This document shows, piece by piece, positions 9,980-18,642 of a stretch of 64,000 nt of DNA. Location of the stretch: NCBI RefSeq assembly GCF_009793355.1, contig NZ_WTKP01000005.1:124001-188000 (forward strand), in the 5' to 3' direction. The translations under genes and the position numbers were made by a program. The notes below the pieces were generated by a model, which was not told the origin of the DNA, searched no databases, and saw only the letters and a list, made by a program, of their open reading frames with translations. The stretch's first letter is position 1, and every line of letters begins with the position of its first letter. The stretch comes from Vreelandella zhuhanensis (GTDB lineage Bacteria > Pseudomonadota > Gammaproteobacteria > Pseudomonadales > Halomonadaceae).

Positions 9980-10169
9980 GTTACTCAAAGTATTCATTGC
10001 TCTTGTCTTTTTCGCCATGGTGATCAGCCTAGGTGCAGGTGCGGGCTTTTTATTACGTGATGACTCAGCCTCTCGACGCTTGTTGTCCTCATTGAAATGG
10101 CGTATCGGCCTTGGATGCCTATTGATGGGCCTGCTGCTATACGGCTTCCTGTCGGGTCAACTAGGTTAG
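9978..10169 (+). CDS. DUF2909 twin-transmembrane protein
   Basis: A 63-residue membrane protein of unknown function. It has two hydrophobic helices (LLKVFIALVFFAMVISLGAG and IGLGCLLMGLLLYGFLSG) separated by a short charged loop (RDDSASRRLLSSLKWR), matching the DUF2909 pattern often found beside cox genes. The start at 9978 has GAGGAAA upstream. It is the only plus-strand gene inside the otherwise minus-strand oxidase cluster. It begins within the SURF1 start codon region and ends three bases before the coxC stop. Its promoter must lie inside the SURF1 coding sequence. Confidence 0.82.
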   Translation: MLLKVFIALVFFAMVISLGAGAGFLLRDDSASRRLLSSLKWRIGLGCLLMGLLLYGFLSGQLG

Positions 10170-10172
10170 GCG

Positions 10173-11033
10173 CTAGATGACGTACACGAAAATGAACAAC
10201 CCGATCCATACCACATCCACGAAATGCCAGTACCAGGAGGCGGCTTCGAAAGCGAAGTGGTTTTCCTTTGCAAAATGGCCCTGATGCACACGGACAAGCA
10301 TTACCGTCAGGATGATCGTTCCCACTATTACGTGGACCCCATGAAATCCGGTGAGAATGAAAAAGGTAGCACCGAAAATGCCGGCTTCAAGGGTGATACC
10401 GTAATGCGCATAGGCTTCGTAATACTCAAGTCCCTGAATCAGAATAAAACACAGACCAAGTAGTACCGTACCTGTCAGCCAGTTACGGCATATCTTGCGA
10501 TGGCCTTCCTTCAGCGCCTCATGCGCTACGGTCAAGGTAATACTGGATGTTACCAGTATCAGCGTATTGACCAACGGCAACTGCCACGGGCTGAAGATTC
10601 CTCTTGGACCCACGACAGCTTCATCCGGGGGATTCATCAACGGCCATTGGGGCACGAAATCAGGCCATAGCAAGGCGGAAATGCCTTTTTCCCCTTCGCC
10701 GCCAAGCCAAGGCACCGCAAAGGTACGTATATAGAACAAGGCACCGAAAAAGGCCGCGAAAAACATCGCCTCGGAAAAGATGAACCACCCCATACCCCAG
10801 CGAAACGAACGGTCCATCTGGGTATCGTAGAGCCCCCCGCGCGATTCTCGCACCACATCGCGAAACCAGAATCCCATGACCGAAAGTATGCCTACCAAGC
10901 CTACTAGCATGATGATACTACTGGCATCATAGACCAGCTGCATGCCGATACCGAACATCATTATTCCCAGCGCAACTGAGCCCAATATGGGCCACCGGCT
11001 GGTTGCAGGAACGTAATAAGTGCCACCGCTCAT
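10173..11033 (-). CDS. coxC: Cytochrome c oxidase subunit III
   Basis: Integral membrane subunit that stabilises the aa3-type oxidase and supports proton uptake. The 286-residue product has seven predicted helices. It contains conserved family stretches: WFRDVVRES, WFIFSEAMFFAAFFGALFY with the membrane glutamate, HEALKEGHR, and the C-terminal FTGFHGVHV-like (TGFHGVHVIVG) and SWYWHFVDVVWIGLF. It overlaps ctaG by four bases (ATGA), so the two are translationally coupled. In oxidase clusters it is also named ctaE. Confidence 0.97.
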   Translation of the reverse strand: MSGGTYYVPATSRWPILGSVALGIMMFGIGMQLVYDASSIIMLVGLVGILSVMGFWFRDVVRESRGGLYDTQMDRSFRWGMGWFIFSEAMFFAAFFGALFYIRTFAVPWLGGEGEKGISALLWPDFVPQWPLMNPPDEAVVGPRGIFSPWQLPLVNTLILVTSSITLTVAHEALKEGHRKICRNWLTGTVLLGLCFILIQGLEYYEAYAHYGITLEAGIFGATFFILTGFHGVHVIVGTIILTVMLVRVHQGHFAKENHFAFEAASWYWHFVDVVWIGLFIFVYVI

Positions 11034-11629
11034 ATCGTGCCTCCCGCATGCTGCGTTTGCTGGCTGGATAACTGGCTGACCCTATTCTTGACCGGGTACA
11101 GGGTGTAAACCAGCGTGATAGTGGAGATCTCCTCGGGCAGTTCATGAGTGAGCTGGAATACCAACGGTATCGTCAATTTCTCACCGGCTTGGAGTTGCTG
11201 TTCGGCAAAGCAGAAGCAGCTCATCTTGCGTAAGTGCGGTGATGCTTCTGAAGGCGAGACACTGGGTACCGCTCGCCCCCAGTTGGACTGGTCACTTTGA
11301 TTGCTGAACGTGAAATCCACTTCCGTCGGCTGGCCAGGGTGAACGCGAACTTGTTGGGTTTCCACGTCCATTTTCCACGGCAAGCCCGCACTTCCGCGGG
11401 TAATGAATTGCACGGTGACATAACGCGATTCGTCCACGCTTTCATGCACAAATGCCTGCGCCGTGGTATCCACCTTGCCGTTAATCCCGGTAAGGCGACA
11501 AAAAGCGTCATACAGCGGTACCAGTGCAAACGCAAAGGCAAACATGCCCACTAGCGCTGCAATGCTTCTCCCTACCGTTCGCCGAATGCCTACACTCTGC
11601 TCGAAAATTTCTTGTTGTTGATTGTTCAT
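11030..11629 (-). CDS. ctaG: Cytochrome c oxidase assembly protein CtaG/Cox11
   Basis: Cox11-type copper chaperone that inserts CuB into subunit I from the periplasmic face. The 199-residue product has one N-terminal helix (ALVGMFAFAFALVPLYDAFC) followed by an immunoglobulin-like periplasmic domain with the copper-binding CFCF motif (MSCFCFAEQQL). The position between coxA and coxC is the usual one. It ends overlapping the coxC start. Confidence 0.95.
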   Translation of the reverse strand: MNNQQQEIFEQSVGIRRTVGRSIAALVGMFAFAFALVPLYDAFCRLTGINGKVDTTAQAFVHESVDESRYVTVQFITRGSAGLPWKMDVETQQVRVHPGQPTEVDFTFSNQSDQSNWGRAVPSVSPSEASPHLRKMSCFCFAEQQLQAGEKLTIPLVFQLTHELPEEISTITLVYTLYPVKNRVSQLSSQQTQHAGGTI

Positions 11630-11663
11630 ATCGCCACCTCATACCTATAGGTTTGGCCATGAT

Positions 11664-13298
11664 TCAGGGGGTCGGGCGCTTGAACACAGGCGGTGTTTCA
11701 AAGGTGTGCAAGGGAGCCGGACTGGGCACCGTCCATTCGAGATCCCATGCGCCTTCCCATGCTTGAGCGGGGGCCTTCTTGCCTCCACGAACGCAAAGCA
11801 CTACACCCAGTACAAACAACAGCTGAGAAAAGCCGAAAAGAAAGGCCCCAAGGCTGGAAAGCATATTGAAGTCGGCAAACTGCAGGGCATAGTCCGGAAT
11901 TCGCCGGGGCATGCCGGCAAGCCCAGAAAAGTGCATGGGAAAGAACGTCAGGTTGACCCCGATCACGGAAAGCCAGAAGTGCCATTGGGCTAAACGCTCA
12001 TTAGGGTAATGGCCCGTCCACTTGGGCAGCCAGTAATAAACCGCCGCCATGATCGCAAACACCGCCCCAGGTACTAGTACGTAATGAAAGTGCGCCACCA
12101 CAAAGTAGGTGTCGTGATATTGAAAATCTGCAGGAGAAATAGCCAGCATCAAGCCGGAAAAGCCCCCAATGGTGAATAACACCACAAATGCCAATGAGAA
12201 CAACATGGGCGATTCAAAACTGATCGAGCCGCGAAATAAAGTGGTGATCCAGTTGAATATCTTCACCCCGGTGGGAACGGCGATCAGCATGGTGGAGTAC
12301 ATGAAAAATAGTTCAGCTGCCAGCGGCAGCCCCACCACGAACATATGATGTGCCCACACCATGAATGACAGCAATGCGATCGAGGCAGTCGCATACACCA
12401 TCGAGGGATAGCCGAACAGCGGTTTGCGCGCGAAGGTCGGAATAATCACCGAGACGATACCGAAGGCCGGCAGAATCATTATGTACACTTCGGGATGGCC
12501 GAAAAACCAGAAGAGGTGCTGGAAAAGCACTGGGTCACCGCCACCCGCCGCACTAAAAAAACTGGTCCCGAAGTTGATGTCCATCAGCATCATGGTGATG
12601 ACTCCCGCCAATACCGGCATGACGGCAATCAATAGAAAGGCGGTAATCAGCCAGGTCCACACGAACAGCGGCATGTCCATCATGCGCATGCCCGGTGCAC
12701 GCATATTCAGGATGGTGGCGATAATATTGATCGCTCCCAGTATCGAACTAATACCGGCAATATGTAGCGCTAGAATGAAGAAGGTCGTCGAGGGCGGTGC
12801 ATAGGTGGTGGAAAGCGGCGCATAAAACGTCCAGCCGAAATTCGGACCGCCGCCAGGCATGAAAAGTGTGGAAAGCAACAAGGTGAAGGCTACCGGCAAC
12901 AACCAGAAACTGAAGTTATTGAGTCGCGGCAATGCCATGTCCGGCGCTCCGATCTGCAGCGGAATCATCCAGTTAGCCAGGCCGGTAAAGGCCGGCATTA
13001 CCGCAGCGAACACCATGATCAACCCATGCATGGTGGTCATCTGGTTGAAAAACTCAGGGTTGACCAATTGCAGGCCTGGCTGGAATAGCTCCGCTCGTAT
13101 CACCAGTGCGAAAATTCCGCCGATGAAGAACATGATCAAGGAAAAGATCAAATACAAGGAACCAATCTCTTTATGATTGGTGGTCAATAACCAGCGCAGG
13201 AGACCGCGTGGCGGCGCATGATGCGTTGGAGCCTGGCTCCCGGCCGCAGTGGTCGCACTGTGCTCAAGAGGATAGGTCGGAGGTAACTTAGGCGCCAT
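11664..13298 (-). CDS. coxA: Cytochrome c oxidase subunit I
   Basis: Catalytic subunit of the heme-copper oxidase, with low-spin heme a and the heme a3-CuB oxygen-reduction centre. The 544-residue product has 12 helices. Conserved stretches include [16 protein letters not shown] (heme a ligand His), [19 protein letters not shown] (CuB His and the cross-linked Tyr), WAHHMFVVG (CuB His-His) and [14 protein letters not shown] (heme ligands). The GHPEVYI motif marks an A-family enzyme. The start at 13298 has GGAGAG upstream; the frame could extend 17 codons. Also called ctaD. Confidence 0.98.
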   Translation of the reverse strand: MAPKLPPTYPLEHSATTAAGSQAPTHHAPPRGLLRWLLTTNHKEIGSLYLIFSLIMFFIGGIFALVIRAELFQPGLQLVNPEFFNQMTTMHGLIMVFAAVMPAFTGLANWMIPLQIGAPDMALPRLNNFSFWLLPVAFTLLLSTLFMPGGGPNFGWTFYAPLSTTYAPPSTTFFILALHIAGISSILGAINIIATILNMRAPGMRMMDMPLFVWTWLITAFLLIAVMPVLAGVITMMLMDINFGTSFFSAAGGGDPVLFQHLFWFFGHPEVYIMILPAFGIVSVIIPTFARKPLFGYPSMVYATASIALLSFMVWAHHMFVVGLPLAAELFFMYSTMLIAVPTGVKIFNWITTLFRGSISFESPMLFSLAFVVLFTIGGFSGLMLAISPADFQYHDTYFVVAHFHYVLVPGAVFAIMAAVYYWLPKWTGHYPNERLAQWHFWLSVIGVNLTFFPMHFSGLAGMPRRIPDYALQFADFNMLSSLGAFLFGFSQLLFVLGVVLCVRGGKKAPAQAWEGAWDLEWTVPSPAPLHTFETPPVFKRPTP

Positions 13299-13355
13299 GA
13301 AACTCTCCAGAAATTGTGTTTTTTTGGAATAGAGAAAGCTCGTCATCACGAAACG

Positions 13356-14471
13356 TTATTGAGCAAGACGCCTGGCTATATCAGCGGGTTGCACGCTGTC
13401 ACCCGTATCGTTACCCCAGGCATTACGCGTATAGGTCACCACAGATGCCAACTCCACCGGATTCAGCGTATTGCGAAATGCCGGCATGGCCGTACCGGAA
13501 ACCCCATTGATCACGGTCTGGATATGCCATTCACGATCCTCGATCAATCTTGCGTTACCGGCCAATGCCGGAAATGCCGGAGGCGCACCTTGGCCTTCAC
13601 TTTGGTGGCAAGCGGCGCATATCGACTCGAAGACAGTCTCGCCTCGTGCCATCAGTTCCTGCATTTCCCATTCACGATCGACCCCTAAGGCTTCCTGCTT
13701 CATGGCCTCCTTGCGCTCCACCATCCATGCGTCGAATTCCGCTTCCTCCATGGCGTGCACGACAATCGGCATGAACGCATGGTCGATGCCACATAATTCC
13801 GCGCACTGCCCCCGATAAATCCCCGGTTCATTGATATTCACCCAGTTTTCGTTAATGAACCCAGGAATAGTATCTTGCTTGACGGCCAGTTCCGGCACCC
13901 ACCAGGAATGGATGACATCATCGGAGGTCATCAGAAAACGTACCTTGCGATTGATCGGCAACACGAGCGGCTCATCCACTTCTCTAAGATAATGCTCACC
14001 GAAGCCCTCTTCACCCGAGATCTGAGCCCTTGGCGTACTCATGTTGGAAGTGAAAGCCACTTCTTCGCCTAGGTACTCATAGCGCCAGCGCCATTGCTGG
14101 CCGATGATCATGACATCCAAATCAGCCTCGGAAGCATCGTACATCTTGGTCAATGTCGCCGTGGCCGGCACAGCCATACCCACCAGAATCAGCAAAGGAA
14201 TGGTCGTCCAGAAGATTTCAACGGTGGTGTGCTCATGGAAATTGGCTGACTTGGCTCCCTTGGAATGCCGATAGCGAAACAAGGAATAGAACATCGCCCC
14301 AAAGACGACAGCGCCGATGACCACACATATCCAGAAGATGGTCATATGCAAGCCGTAAATTTCGCCACTGACGTCGGTGACGCCCCGCGGCATGTTCCAG
14401 CCGTTGGCATGCACCGACGTGATACTCAGGAAAACGCTGCTACTGACGATCCAACGCCACAGTGATCGCAT
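13356..14471 (-). CDS. coxB: Cytochrome c oxidase subunit II with C-terminal cytochrome c domain (caa3-type)
   Basis: Carries the CuA centre that receives electrons from cytochrome c. The 371-residue product has a signal-like N-terminus, two membrane helices, and a cupredoxin domain with the CuA ligand block (RGQCAELCGIDHAFM). A fused cytochrome c domain has CAACH at residues 285-289 and a distal methionine in NGVSGTAMPAFRNTL. The heme fusion makes this a caa3-type subunit, as in Pseudomonas. GGAGG precedes the start. It is the first gene of the coxB-coxA-ctaG-coxC run. Also called ctaC. Confidence 0.97.
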   Translation of the reverse strand: MRSLWRWIVSSSVFLSITSVHANGWNMPRGVTDVSGEIYGLHMTIFWICVVIGAVVFGAMFYSLFRYRHSKGAKSANFHEHTTVEIFWTTIPLLILVGMAVPATATLTKMYDASEADLDVMIIGQQWRWRYEYLGEEVAFTSNMSTPRAQISGEEGFGEHYLREVDEPLVLPINRKVRFLMTSDDVIHSWWVPELAVKQDTIPGFINENWVNINEPGIYRGQCAELCGIDHAFMPIVVHAMEEAEFDAWMVERKEAMKQEALGVDREWEMQELMARGETVFESICAACHQSEGQGAPPAFPALAGNARLIEDREWHIQTVINGVSGTAMPAFRNTLNPVELASVVTYTRNAWGNDTGDSVQPADIARRLAQ

Positions 14472-14598
14472 GGATACCTCCGCAGTTATTGTTGTTATTA
14501 CTCACTTTTAAATCAGGTCAGGGTTATATGAGTTAATAGCAGTATAGAAACCCTAAGCTATTCGTCACCTTCAACATAGGTTTCGCTCTCAACGCTTT

Positions 14599-14772
14599 TC
14601 ATCGCGCCACCCATATCGCCAACCCAGCCAGGCCTACCACGAAGATTATCGCCAGAATGACCGCCGTAATAATGAAGCCCCATGGGCTCGAGGCACTAAA
14701 ATCCTTACGTCGCTGTTCTTCCTTTTGCACCCCTAGAAAAGCTGCTAGTACAGATTTTATTAAGCCCCACAT
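14599..14772 (-). CDS. DUF2970 small membrane protein
   Basis: A 57-residue protein. An amphipathic start (MWGLIKSVLAAFLGVQKEE) is followed by a charged stretch and one C-terminal membrane helix (WGFIITAVILAIIFVVGLAG). This pattern and the position next to coxB match the DUF2970 family. The start at 14772 is set by a strong AAGGAGAA. Function unknown; an oxidase-associated role is suggested only by repeated neighbourhood. Confidence 0.78.
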   Translation of the reverse strand: MWGLIKSVLAAFLGVQKEEQRRKDFSASSPWGFIITAVILAIIFVVGLAGLAIWVAR

Positions 14773-14951
14773 AAAATTCTCCTTATATTGCACTCACATC
14801 AATTTCAATTTGTTACAAACGCGCTTTATTTTCATTAAAATAACTGCTGTAGCGCTTTATTCATCGCATGCGTTGGCTATACTGATTAAAAGACCCTTTT
14901 CTAGAATAAGCACACACTTTTTAATGAAGCTAAATAACAAGGAGTCTCAAA

Positions 14952-15323
14952 ATGGGCACCCAAAAGCCTGAAAAGAAGCTCGATACTCTCTTCACGGAGT
15001 TTCCCACTACTCAGCCAGGTATGGAGTGGTGGAGCCAGCAAATGCTGCAAGGCTTCGTCCCAGTGATAAAAATGCAAGAGGCATGGCTGAAAAGCCTCAC
15101 CCAAGCCATGCAGATGGAAGCGCAGTTTCTGCATACCTTGGCGGAAAGTGGCGAAAAGCTCTCACAGTGTTTCACTGCTGATGACGGACCGCCATCCCAG
15201 GAGGCGATAGCTAGCTGCTATCAGGACATGATCAACACCATGACGGAGGCCCACTACAGTCGAATGAACAAGGTTGCCGAATTAACCACCGATTTTCGGC
15301 GTCAACTGTGGGATGAAATCTAA
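14952..15323 (+). CDS. Small phasin-like orphan protein
   Basis: Not recognised as a named family. The 123-residue product is soluble, helical and rich in Met, Gln and Trp. It begins MGTQKPEKKLDTLFTEF and has an amphipathic helix region around MEWWSQQMLQGFVPVIKMQE. Size and amphipathic character recall phasins that coat polyhydroxyalkanoate granules, but there is no clear phasin signature. A clear AAGGAG sits before the ATG, and a TATACT element lies at 14878-14883. It stands alone between divergent DUF2970 and convergent SDR genes. Confidence 0.72.
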   Translation: MGTQKPEKKLDTLFTEFPTTQPGMEWWSQQMLQGFVPVIKMQEAWLKSLTQAMQMEAQFLHTLAESGEKLSQCFTADDGPPSQEAIASCYQDMINTMTEAHYSRMNKVAELTTDFRRQLWDEI

Positions 15324-15360
15324 CCAGAAACCCAAAGCTTCAAACCTGGATTCATAGAAT

Positions 15361-15397
15361 AACCGCCACCTGACTGGATCCTTGGCGGCGGTTTCTT
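15361..15397. terminator. Weak convergent hairpin between orphan and SDR genes
   Basis: A 7-bp stem (AACCGCC at 15361-15367 with GGCGGTT at 15387-15393) lies in the 81-base gap where two genes converge. Only short T stretches follow on either strand, so termination here is plausible but not strong. Confidence 0.4.
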
Positions 15398-15404
15398 GCG
15401 ATGC

Positions 15405-16070
15405 CTACCAAGGCAGTGGCTCACCATTGCTGTGCCAGAAACCCCCGGTTGTCTCAAGGCTCAATGCCTCGATACGTTCGGCAATCCCGGCTGCCGCCTC
15501 TTCCGGGGTAATCATGCCGCCGAAATTGACCATGCGAGTCTTCACGTAGCCTGGATGCAACTGTGCCACGGCGATGCCCTGAGGAGCGAGATCTACCGCC
15601 AACGACTTGCCAAAGGCATTCAATGCGGCTTTTGAGGCACGGTAGCCATAGCGCCCACCGGAATCATTGTCGGCCATCGACCCCATGCGGCTGGTAATAT
15701 TGGCGATTTTAGCCCCATCTCCTAAGCATGGCAGCAAGGCCTCGGTCACCCGTAACGGTGCATAGGCATTGACCTCCATCTGTTCGCGGATACTGTCGAA
15801 ATCAATTGACCCTAGGGATTCGTCATGTAGCAGCCCGGCATTGTTGATCAACAGATCGAGCGAGACGCCGTTGAGCTTTTCGGCCAGTCGCCCTACGTCC
15901 TGGGCCTGGGTGACATCGATGTTATCGATGACTTGTCGGGCAGCTTCAGCGAGTTCCTGTGAAGTGCTGCGACAAACCCCGATGACATCCCAGCCGGCCT
16001 GCTGATAATGCTGCGCCAACGCCAAACCGACACCACGATTGGCACCGGTGATCAAGACCGTGGAAGACAT
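15405..16070 (-). CDS. SDR-family NAD(P)-dependent oxidoreductase
   Basis: Classical short-chain dehydrogenase/reductase; the substrate cannot be told from sequence. The 221-residue product has the Rossmann cofactor motif TGANRGVGLA at the N-terminus, the structural NNAGLL, a catalytic serine in NITSRMGSM and the YRASK form of the YxxxK active site. The C-terminus is short, as in C-factor/carbonyl-reductase-like SDRs. GGAGGTGTT precedes the start at 16070. It is a single gene downstream of the aminotransferase-deacetylase pair on the same strand. Confidence 0.9.
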   Translation of the reverse strand: MSSTVLITGANRGVGLALAQHYQQAGWDVIGVCRSTSQELAEAARQVIDNIDVTQAQDVGRLAEKLNGVSLDLLINNAGLLHDESLGSIDFDSIREQMEVNAYAPLRVTEALLPCLGDGAKIANITSRMGSMADNDSGGRYGYRASKAALNAFGKSLAVDLAPQGIAVAQLHPGYVKTRMVNFGGMITPEEAAAGIAERIEALSLETTGGFWHSNGEPLPW

Positions 16071-16184
16071 AACACCTCCTGTGAAATACAAAAATGGCAG
16101 CCATGACTATGAGCCTAGTTGACCCCGGTTTCAAAGCGACAAAATAACTGCTAACGGCTTCTTGGATGAATAACATCGCCCTGA

Positions 16185-17153
16185 CTAAACTGGGGTCAGC
16201 CAGCCACTGAATGCCTGCAGCTCATTTCCCGTCTCACCACGCACAACCCGCCGATAAAGGCGTTGCAGTTGGGCCGTCACCGAGTCGTCGGCAATAGGCT
16301 GAGTGGGGGGTGGTGCGCCTGCTCGAGCACCTACATGGCGTCCGTCGAGCTCCCGCAGAGGCAGTATCTCGGCGGCAGTGCCTGTCAGAAAAGCCTCATC
16401 TGCGGTATACAGCTCATCGCGGGTAATGCGGCGCTCCTGAACATCCAGTTTCAGCACCTCGCGTGCCAGACGAATCACGCTATCGCGAGTAATGCCCTGG
16501 AGGCAGGAGGTCACCTCAGGGGTATGCAGCACACCATCGCGCAGCAAAAAGATATTGGCCGCTGACGCTTCGGCTACATAGCCTTCCGTATCGAGCATGA
16601 TCGTCTCATCGAAACCGGCCTTGACGGCCGTATTGAGCGCCAGCATCGAATTGACATAATGTCCATTGGTCTTGGCGCGACACAGGCTGACGTTGACGTG
16701 ATGACGTGCCCAGGAAGATGTCAGTGCCCGCAGGCCAATCGAGGCAGCTTCAGGAGAAATGTAGTCGCCTAGATCCCAGGCCGCGATCATGGCATGCACG
16801 GTTAGCCCCTTGGCTCTCAGGCCCATTCCCTCGGCACCGAAGTAAACGGTGGGCTTGAGGTAGGCATTGGTCAGGGCATTCTTCTTCAGGCAATCACGCT
16901 GGGCCTCGATCAAGTCGTTGGCAGTGAAGGCAAGCGGCATATCCAGGGCGTGCGCGCTATCCAGTAGACGCCGCGTATGCTCCGCCACTCTGAAAAGATG
17001 GGTTCCACTTGGCCCCTCGTAAGCCCGTACTCCCTCAAAACAGCCCATCCCATAATGTAATGTATGGGTCAGCAAATGCGTGGTGGCCTCACGCCACGGA
17101 AGCCACTCGCCATCTTGCCAGATCCAGCCATCCCGGTCGTATAGTGGTGTCAT
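16185..17153 (-). CDS. ilvE: Class IV (branched-chain-type) aminotransferase
   Basis: PLP enzyme of fold type IV, annotated as branched-chain amino-acid aminotransferase: it would interconvert Leu, Ile or Val with their 2-oxoacids using glutamate. The 322-residue product shows HTLHYGMGCFEGVRAY near the N-terminus, the PLP lysine in RAKTNGHYVNSM (~Lys161) and the EASAANIFLLRDG and GITRDSVIRLA stretches of the IlvE group. The start at 17153 has GAGGGG upstream. It overlaps the stop of the deacetylase gene by one base (TGATG), so the two are coupled. This context leaves open a different amine or keto-acid substrate. Confidence 0.9.
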   Translation of the reverse strand: MTPLYDRDGWIWQDGEWLPWREATTHLLTHTLHYGMGCFEGVRAYEGPSGTHLFRVAEHTRRLLDSAHALDMPLAFTANDLIEAQRDCLKKNALTNAYLKPTVYFGAEGMGLRAKGLTVHAMIAAWDLGDYISPEAASIGLRALTSSWARHHVNVSLCRAKTNGHYVNSMLALNTAVKAGFDETIMLDTEGYVAEASAANIFLLRDGVLHTPEVTSCLQGITRDSVIRLAREVLKLDVQERRITRDELYTADEAFLTGTAAEILPLRELDGRHVGARAGAPPPTQPIADDSVTAQLQRLYRRVVRGETGNELQAFSGWLTPV

Positions 17154-18295
17154 CAATATTCCCCTCGTTCGTCAGCTGCCTTTTCTTGAGTGTCCCACAC
17201 CCGGACCCACTCATCGATCAAGTCACGTTGATGGGGCTGCAACGCTTGATAACCCCAGGCAGCAATTTCATCATTCTGAGGATCAGGCACCTGGATCTCG
17301 CTTTCGGCCAATACCGAGATCGCCGCATGGCCGCACAACGGAACATAGCCTTCCGAGTAGCCACCTTCGTGAATCATCACTAAATGCCCCTCGCAGCAGC
17401 GCTCTGCCAGCGCCTTGACCTCTGAGGTCATTTCAGCAAATGCCCGGCTATTGAGCAGCATCTTGCCGAGCGGATCTTTGCCGCAGGCATCATAGCCACA
17501 GGCCACCACAATCAATTCTGGCGAAAATGCCTCAATAGCCGGAAGTATCAGCTCAGCCATGGCATAGCGATAAGCCCCAATCCCGCACCCAGGAGGTAAC
17601 GGCAGGTTGAGATTGGCGCCCTGGCCTGCACCTTCGCCTCGCTCATCGAAGCCACCGGTATCCAGCGGGTAATTGCCTGCTTGATGTATCGATACCGTCA
17701 AGACGTCGGGGTCGTCATAAAAGGCGGCCTGCTGGCCATTGCCGTGATGAACGTCCCAATCAAGGATCGCCACCCGTTTGGCCAGGCCGAGCGAACGAGC
17801 ATGCATCACCGCGATGGGAATATTGCCCAAAAGACAGAAACCCCGACCGCGATCGGACTCCGCATGGTGGCCCGGCGGACGGCACAAGGCATAGGCATTG
17901 CTCAACTCGCCTCCTGTGACCGCTTCGACAGCTTCAAGCGCCAAACCCGCAGACTGACGCGCCGCCGCCAGACTTCCCGCTGTATAAGGTGCGCAATCGC
18001 CAGCATCACCCATTCCTCGCCGGGCGCCTGCCTCGAGGGCATCGAGATAGCGCGAAGTGTGAAATCGCTCCAGTGCCTGGCGACTGGCAGGGGCACTTTT
18101 TCTTACCTGCAGTTCATCGATCAGGCCCGAGACTTCCAGCAAGTTCTTGAGCCGACGTTTACTTTCAGGGCTTTCCGATGCCGGTTGTGGTTGCAGAAAT
18201 TCACCCGGTGCTGAAAATATCCCAATAGCCCCCGGATCATGCCAGAAGCAGCGTTCGTGCCAGAAGAATCCTGTGGTTTTGCCATGCTGATTCAT
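17153..18295 (-). CDS. HDAC-family deacetylase (acetylpolyamine amidohydrolase-like)
   Basis: Zinc hydrolase of the arginase/histone deacetylase fold, which in bacteria removes acetyl groups from polyamines, acetoin-pathway proteins or other amines. The 380-residue product has RPPGHHAE (catalytic His pair), the zinc-binding DWDVHHGNG, and a second metal aspartate in CGYDA. It also has the C-terminal HEGGY loop that commonly replaces an active-site tyrosine region (EGGYSEGYVPL). The insertions and the CRPPGHHAE form resemble the acetylpolyamine/class II group. It is co-transcribed with the aminotransferase. The true substrate is unknown. Confidence 0.9.
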   Translation of the reverse strand: MNQHGKTTGFFWHERCFWHDPGAIGIFSAPGEFLQPQPASESPESKRRLKNLLEVSGLIDELQVRKSAPASRQALERFHTSRYLDALEAGARRGMGDAGDCAPYTAGSLAAARQSAGLALEAVEAVTGGELSNAYALCRPPGHHAESDRGRGFCLLGNIPIAVMHARSLGLAKRVAILDWDVHHGNGQQAAFYDDPDVLTVSIHQAGNYPLDTGGFDERGEGAGQGANLNLPLPPGCGIGAYRYAMAELILPAIEAFSPELIVVACGYDACGKDPLGKMLLNSRAFAEMTSEVKALAERCCEGHLVMIHEGGYSEGYVPLCGHAAISVLAESEIQVPDPQNDEIAAWGYQALQPHQRDLIDEWVRVWDTQEKAADERGEY

Positions 18296-18642
18296 TATCT
18301 GCCCTCGAAAGGCTTTTGGTTTTGGAAGTCGAGCTGAGCCTCACCTCATACCAATGTTTAATTCGACTGAATGAGGTGATGCTAGTCATCTTTACTGGTT
18401 CGTTTTTGAATGGTTATGCCGTATCTATTGATTTTACTCACTATGCAAAAAATTAATTTACAAAATAATGTAAGTTAATAAAAACCAAAGAGAGATGCAG
18501 TAATTTTTAAACATGATGTTTAATTAAATATAACTAATCAAACTGATAATTTGTATTTAATAACAAAAAGTTATGAAAAAAATGCTTATTGAAGAATCTT
18601 TCATAGACTGCTTAATCATCATTTTTTCAGGAGAGTTACCTA
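18296..18642 (+). promoter_or_regulatory. AT-rich regulatory region with two dyads upstream of the CsgD-like gene
   Basis: About 350 bases without a gene, much more AT-rich than the flanks between 18410 and 18620. It holds an inverted repeat with 11-base arms and one mismatch (18452-18462 with 18469-18479, core TTTACA-N6-TGTAAG). It also holds a perfect 17-base dyad TTAAACATGATGTTTAA at 18507-18523. These are natural operator candidates for the regulator gene starting at 18643 or for a nucleoid protein. No firm promoter could be chosen. Confidence 0.5.
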
